Shown: positions 7,216-9,948 of the stretch, piece after piece | Position numbering within the stretch: the first letter of the stretch is position 1 | Layout of the letters: the number at the start of each line of letters is the position of its first letter | Source of the DNA: Proteobacteria bacterium UBA2996 | GTDB taxonomy: Bacteria > Pseudomonadota > Gammaproteobacteria > Arenicellales > UBA868 | Direction: 5' to 3' | Assembly (NCBI GenBank): GCA_002346525.1 | Contig: DDZY01000029.1 | Coordinates: 1-9,948 of the forward strand | DNA length: 9,948 nt | Notes under the pieces: generated by a model | Seen by the model: the letters and a program-made list of their open reading frames with translations, nothing else | Told to the model about the DNA's origin: nothing | The model's database searches: none | Position numbers and translations under genes: made by a program

Positions 7216-7221
7216 ATTATA
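7216..7221 (-). promoter_or_regulatory. Likely -10 element of the lptD-surA promoter
   Basis: The minus strand reads TATAAT, a perfect sigma-70 -10 box. The hexamer 17 bases upstream, TTCCTG, is a poor -35. Transcription would start near 7209, giving a leader of about 84 bases to the ATG at 7125. The same bases read TATTAT on the plus strand (7215-7220), so the element might also serve murU, although no plus-strand -35 is visible. lptD is often controlled by sigma-E; I see no clear sigma-E motif here. Confidence 0.4.
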
Positions 7222-7282
7222 GGCAAGCCTTTGAGTCACAGGAACTCCGGCAGGGGTTATCCGCAAAACCTATGGCCCGTTT

Positions 7283-7975
7283 ATGAGTCCTACATCAGCA
7301 ATGATTCTGGCCGCCGGTCGCGGCGAACGCCTTGCACCCCTGACCGACGTCACACCGAAACCGCTGATTCAGCTCGCAGGCAAAGCACTGATCGAACATC
7401 ACCTGCTCGCACTAAAACAGGCTGGTGTCACTCAGGTGACCGTAAATGTGGCACACCTCGGCAACCAGATCGTCGACTATCTCAACCGGTCCTGCCCCCA
7501 TACGCTTGAGATTACCTTCTCGCATGAGCCACCTGGAGCGCTTGAGACTGCAGGCGGCATTCACAAAGCACTTGATCTGATCCAAAGCGATCCGTTCGTT
7601 GTGGTGAATGCCGATGTGTGGACCGATTTTCCATTTTCGACTCTGCCGGACACCATTGACAGCGATGCCCATCTGGTTCTGGTCCCTAATCCACCACACC
7701 ACCCGGGCGGAGATTTCGTACTTCATGACAATACCGTCCAGATGAAGCGTGCGGAGTTAAGTACCCTCACCTATTCCGGCATCGGCCTTTATCAAAAATG
7801 CCTCTTTGACACGCACAGCGGCGGCCGCCTTCCACTCGCACCTTTGCTGAATGAGGCAGCTCGAGACCGTCGTCTTAGCGGCCAGCTTTATCACGGCAAG
7901 TGGATGGACATCGGCACACCGCAAAGACTCGTTGAGGCGCAAAATCGCGCCGACTTCGATTCACGACAACGCTGA
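7283..7975 (+). CDS. murU: N-acetylmuramate alpha-1-phosphate uridylyltransferase MurU
   Basis: This 230-residue nucleotidyltransferase closely resembles Pseudomonas MurU. That enzyme makes UDP-MurNAc from MurNAc-1-phosphate and UTP in the peptidoglycan recycling route that bypasses MurA and so lowers fosfomycin sensitivity. The N-terminal signature LAAGRGERLAPLTDVTPKPL (9-28) is the nucleotide-binding loop with the conserved basic residues. VNADVWTDF supplies the metal-binding aspartate. The sugar-binding part includes LVPNPPHHPGGDF and TYSGIGLY, and the C-terminal motif is KWMDIGTPQRL. The start is ATG 7283; the frame is closed upstream by a TGA at 7232-7234, and no strong Shine-Dalgarno is present. 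In Pseudomonas the kinase gene amgK lies just upstream between lptD and murU; here only about 85-160 bases of non-coding DNA separate them. The sugar specificity is inferred from similarity and from standing next to lptD; another sugar-1-phosphate nucleotidyltransferase remains possible. Confidence 0.85.
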   Translation: MSPTSAMILAAGRGERLAPLTDVTPKPLIQLAGKALIEHHLLALKQAGVTQVTVNVAHLGNQIVDYLNRSCPHTLEITFSHEPPGALETAGGIHKALDLIQSDPFVVVNADVWTDFPFSTLPDTIDSDAHLVLVPNPPHHPGGDFVLHDNTVQMKRAELSTLTYSGIGLYQKCLFDTHSGGRLPLAPLLNEAARDRRLSGQLYHGKWMDIGTPQRLVEAQNRADFDSRQR

Positions 7976-8002
7976 CCGCATCCTGGGGGGAGCGCAGGTT
8001 TC

Positions 8003-8632
8003 TCAGGGAGAGTCTGTCTTCTTGTGGGAAAGGCGGATTTCAAGAATCTCCTGTAAGGCATCCGCCGCCTCATCTACATTGACCGATACCCCCTGGCCTT
8101 TCAGGCTGGTCACGCCGAGGCCCGCAAACCCACACGGGTCGATACGGGAGAAAGGTTCCAATTCCATATCCACATTAAGACTGAGACCGTGATAACAGCA
8201 TCCGGATCGGACTCTGAGCCCAAGCGCGGCAATCTTTTCGCCGTTGATGTACACACCAGGCGCGCCCGGTCGAGCAACGGCCTCGAGACCAAATTGATCC
8301 AGGACTTCAATCACGGAAGCCTCCATCAGACTGACCAGTTGGCGCACGCCGAGTCCCAGTCGGCGAAGATCCAATAGCATATAGGCGACCAACTGTCCCG
8401 GTCCGTGATAAGTGATCTGCCCGCCGCGATCCGATTTCACGAGAGGGATGTCCGTACCGCCCTCGCGCACAGACTCACTACAACTGACTCCCTGGGTATA
8501 TACCGGCTCATGTTGGAGAAACCAGATTTCATCAGCGGTATTTGGCGCTCGAGCCTGTGTCCAACTGCGCATCTCGTCCATAGTGGCCGCGTAATCGCGA
8601 ATCCCCAATCGGCGAAATTCCAACTGCGGCAT
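8003..8632 (-). CDS. lipB: Octanoyl-[acyl-carrier-protein]:protein N-octanoyltransferase LipB
   Basis: LipB moves octanoate from octanoyl-ACP to lipoyl domains of pyruvate and 2-oxoglutarate dehydrogenases and the glycine cleavage H protein, the first step of endogenous lipoylation in the cytoplasm. The 209-residue product has the family signature RGGQITYHGPGQLVAY (69-84), the catalytic Lys133 in GEKIAALG, His148 in YHGLSLNV, and the acyl-carrying Cys167 in IDPCGFAG. All catalytic parts are present. The start is ATG 8632; a TTG just before it extends the frame by one codon and is less likely. The ribosome binding site is weak. It lies 25 bases after ybeD in the same direction. lipA, often the next gene, does not follow; instead murU converges, with 27 bases between the two stops. 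Confidence 0.96.
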   Translation of the reverse strand: MPQLEFRRLGIRDYAATMDEMRSWTQARAPNTADEIWFLQHEPVYTQGVSCSESVREGGTDIPLVKSDRGGQITYHGPGQLVAYMLLDLRRLGLGVRQLVSLMEASVIEVLDQFGLEAVARPGAPGVYINGEKIAALGLRVRSGCCYHGLSLNVDMELEPFSRIDPCGFAGLGVTSLKGQGVSVNVDEAADALQEILEIRLSHKKTDSP

Positions 8633-8657
8633 CAAGGTACGTTATCCCGCCTGGTCG

Positions 8658-8945
8658 CTAGAGAGTCAGCAGAATCTCGTTCTCGCTGTTGAGGTCCATA
8701 TAGATCGCATCCAACTGCCGGCGGCTGGTTGCTTCAATCGTACAACTGACTGACACATACTTTGAAGAGCCGCTCTCCCGAGTTCGAAAATCAAGAATCT
8801 TCCCACCGCTAAGATGTCTTGCGACAATTTCCCGCACACGGTCATCAAAGCCCGTTACCTGCTTGCCCATTGCCTTGATCTGGAATTCACAGGGAAAACT
8901 CAGCAATTCCTCGGGAATCTCATCAGCTTTGCTTTCATTCGCCAT
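8658..8945 (-). CDS. ybeD: YbeD/DUF493 family small protein
   Basis: This 95-residue protein of the DUF493 family is the homologue of E. coli YbeD, which sits in the same dacA-ybeD-lipB order. The family has a small ACT-like ferredoxin fold, and its role is not settled; a regulatory link to lipoylation has been suggested from context only. Family features seen are LLSFPCEFQIKAMGK near the N-terminus, the helix GFDDRVREIVARH, the strand SSKYVSVSCTIEA and the helix RRQLDAIYMDL. I chose ATG 8945 over the GTG at 8957 because this ATG shares its A with the dacA stop (TGATG), a normal coupling arrangement, and because the shorter product matches the family. No separate Shine-Dalgarno is visible, which fits re-initiation after dacA. 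Confidence 0.92.
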   Translation of the reverse strand: MANESKADEIPEELLSFPCEFQIKAMGKQVTGFDDRVREIVARHLSGGKILDFRTRESGSSKYVSVSCTIEATSRRQLDAIYMDLNSENEILLTL

Positions 8946-9948
8946 CAGTGAAACCACAAGCGAACGGTGTCAGACAGTCGCGTCATCCACGATCCCGCTT
9001 CCACGTCCTGCAAGGCGACCAAAGGCCGGGACAGCAGTTCGTCATTGTTGAGTGTGACCGTCAAGGTCCCGAGTGTCTGACCATTCGCAACGGGCGCGAG
9101 CACGGGATCTGTAAGCGTTACCCCTGCCTTCAGGTTTTTGCCCAGGCCCTTGGCCATCACCAGGGCAATCGGCTCTGAAAGCCCCAACGATATGGCTTGC
9201 GCCGCCCCTTTAAATACCTGCGACTCCACCACCTTTTGGCCCGCGGGATACAGATCATGGTGTTCGTAGGCGGCGAACCCGAAGCGCAGCAATGAATAGA
9301 CTGCATCGGCCCGCTCACGGTCGCTTTTTGCGCCGATTGCCGTCCCGATCAGCCTCATCCCGTCCCGTTCAGCGGATCCAACCAAACAATACCCCGCTGA
9401 CCGGGTATGGCCAGTCTTGACACCGTCGATACTGTTATCTCGCCCGAGCAGCGGGTTTCGGTTCTTCTGGGTGATATCGTTCCAGGTGAACTCTCGGATC
9501 GCGTACATTGCATAATGGTCCGGCTGCTGGTTAATGATAGCGCGGGTCAGCAACGTCACATCCCGGGCCGTAGTGTAGTGATCCGGATGCGGCATGCCAG
9601 CGCTGTTAACAAAATGACTGTTCACCATCCCCAACTCGGCAGCGGTCTGATTCATCAGATCAGCAAAGCCTTCCTCACTACCGGCGACATGTTCTGCCAG
9701 TGCCACAGCCGAGTCGTTACCCGACTGCACGATGAGCCCCATCAGCAGATCGTCAATCCGGACCTTGTCCCCCGCTTCGATAAACATCCGTGACCCTTCC
9801 GAGCGCCATGCTTTCTCACTCACGACGACTGTGTCGTCATTTCTTATCGTGCCGCGTTCAATCTCCCGGAAAACAATATAGGCTGTCATCAACTTGGTCA
9901 GACTGGCGGGCTCAATCGGGGTATCCGCGCGGTCTCCCGCCAGCGTAA
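8945..9948 (-). CDS. dacA: D-alanyl-D-alanine carboxypeptidase (PBP5/6 type), 5' end outside window
   Basis: This low-molecular-weight penicillin-binding protein removes the terminal D-alanine from peptidoglycan stem peptides in the periplasm. The frame is open at the window edge, so the signal peptide and first residues are missing. The catalytic motifs are present: the SxxK tetrad SLTK with its serine at codon 9902-9904, the SxN motif SGN (serine codon 9722-9724) and KTG (lysine codon 9416-9418). A PBP5 C-terminal beta-sandwich domain follows. The last ~17 residues (EAGSWMTRLSDTVRLWF) form the amphipathic helix that anchors these enzymes to the outer face of the inner membrane. About 334 codons are inside the window; full members have about 380-400 residues. 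The stop overlaps the ybeD start by one base. Confidence 0.95.
   Translation of the reverse strand, partial: TLAGDRADTPIEPASLTKLMTAYIVFREIERGTIRNDDTVVVSEKAWRSEGSRMFIEAGDKVRIDDLLMGLIVQSGNDSAVALAEHVAGSEEGFADLMNQTAAELGMVNSHFVNSAGMPHPDHYTTARDVTLLTRAIINQQPDHYAMYAIREFTWNDITQKNRNPLLGRDNSIDGVKTGHTRSAGYCLVGSAERDGMRLIGTAIGAKSDRERADAVYSLLRFGFAAYEHHDLYPAGQKVVESQVFKGAAQAISLGLSEPIALVMAKGLGKNLKAGVTLTDPVLAPVANGQTLGTLTVTLNNDELLSRPLVALQDVEAGSWMTRLSDTVRLWFH

Noticed and set aside
7140..7286. 48-codon open frame ending in ATGA at the murU start, as a remnant of amgK
   Set aside because: The translation does not resemble the C-terminus of AmgK as I know it, and the stretch contains the likely lptD promoter. Only the ATGA overlap is suggestive.
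7976..8002. Terminator between the converging murU and lipB genes
   Set aside because: The 27-base gap holds a G-run but no inverted repeat that would form a convincing hairpin.

Overview
This window comes from a gammaproteobacterium. The evidence is the gene set and its pairings (lptD-surA, dacA-ybeD-lipB, ubiK-comM, murU next to lptD) and a sigma-54 nitrogen-type promoter. The proteins resemble Pseudomonas-like and Ectothiorhodospira-like homologues, but I cannot name a genus from sequence alone. The DNA is moderately GC-rich throughout. I see no tRNA, rRNA, CRISPR array, insertion sequence or prophage gene.

Layout from left to right. (1) 2-583, plus: the 3' part of an ECHDC3-like enoyl-CoA hydratase family gene, cut by the window edge. 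(2) 588-2413, minus: ubiK (ubiquinone biosynthesis accessory factor) followed by comM (YifB-type AAA+ helicase). (3) 2472-3094, plus: two NtrC-like sites and a consensus-quality sigma-54 promoter, followed immediately by only the last ~165 codons of an ammonium transporter gene (amt). The expected glnK gene and the first part of amt are absent. (4) A 10-bp perfect hairpin at 3134-3161 separates amt from the converging lptD-surA unit (3161-7125/7197, minus). That unit encodes the outer-membrane LPS translocon and the periplasmic chaperone that helps assemble it. (5) 7283-7975, plus: murU (MurNAc-1-phosphate uridylyltransferase), divergent from lptD. (6) 8003-9948, minus: dacA (5' end outside the window), ybeD and lipB, closely packed.

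Most of the genes serve the cell envelope: LptD/SurA for outer-membrane biogenesis, MurU for peptidoglycan recycling, and DacA for peptidoglycan trimming. LipB/YbeD serve lipoylation and UbiK serves ubiquinone synthesis.

The most notable feature is the amt locus. An apparently intact nitrogen-control region (tandem NtrC-like sites about 31 bp apart, then a -24/-12 element) is joined within a few bases to the interior of amt. This looks like a clean deletion of glnK plus the amt 5' part, although an assembly collapse is possible. Several other usual partners are also not adjacent where they might be expected: amgK beside murU, pdxA/rsmA after surA, and lipA after lipB. The remaining genes look complete and ordinary.
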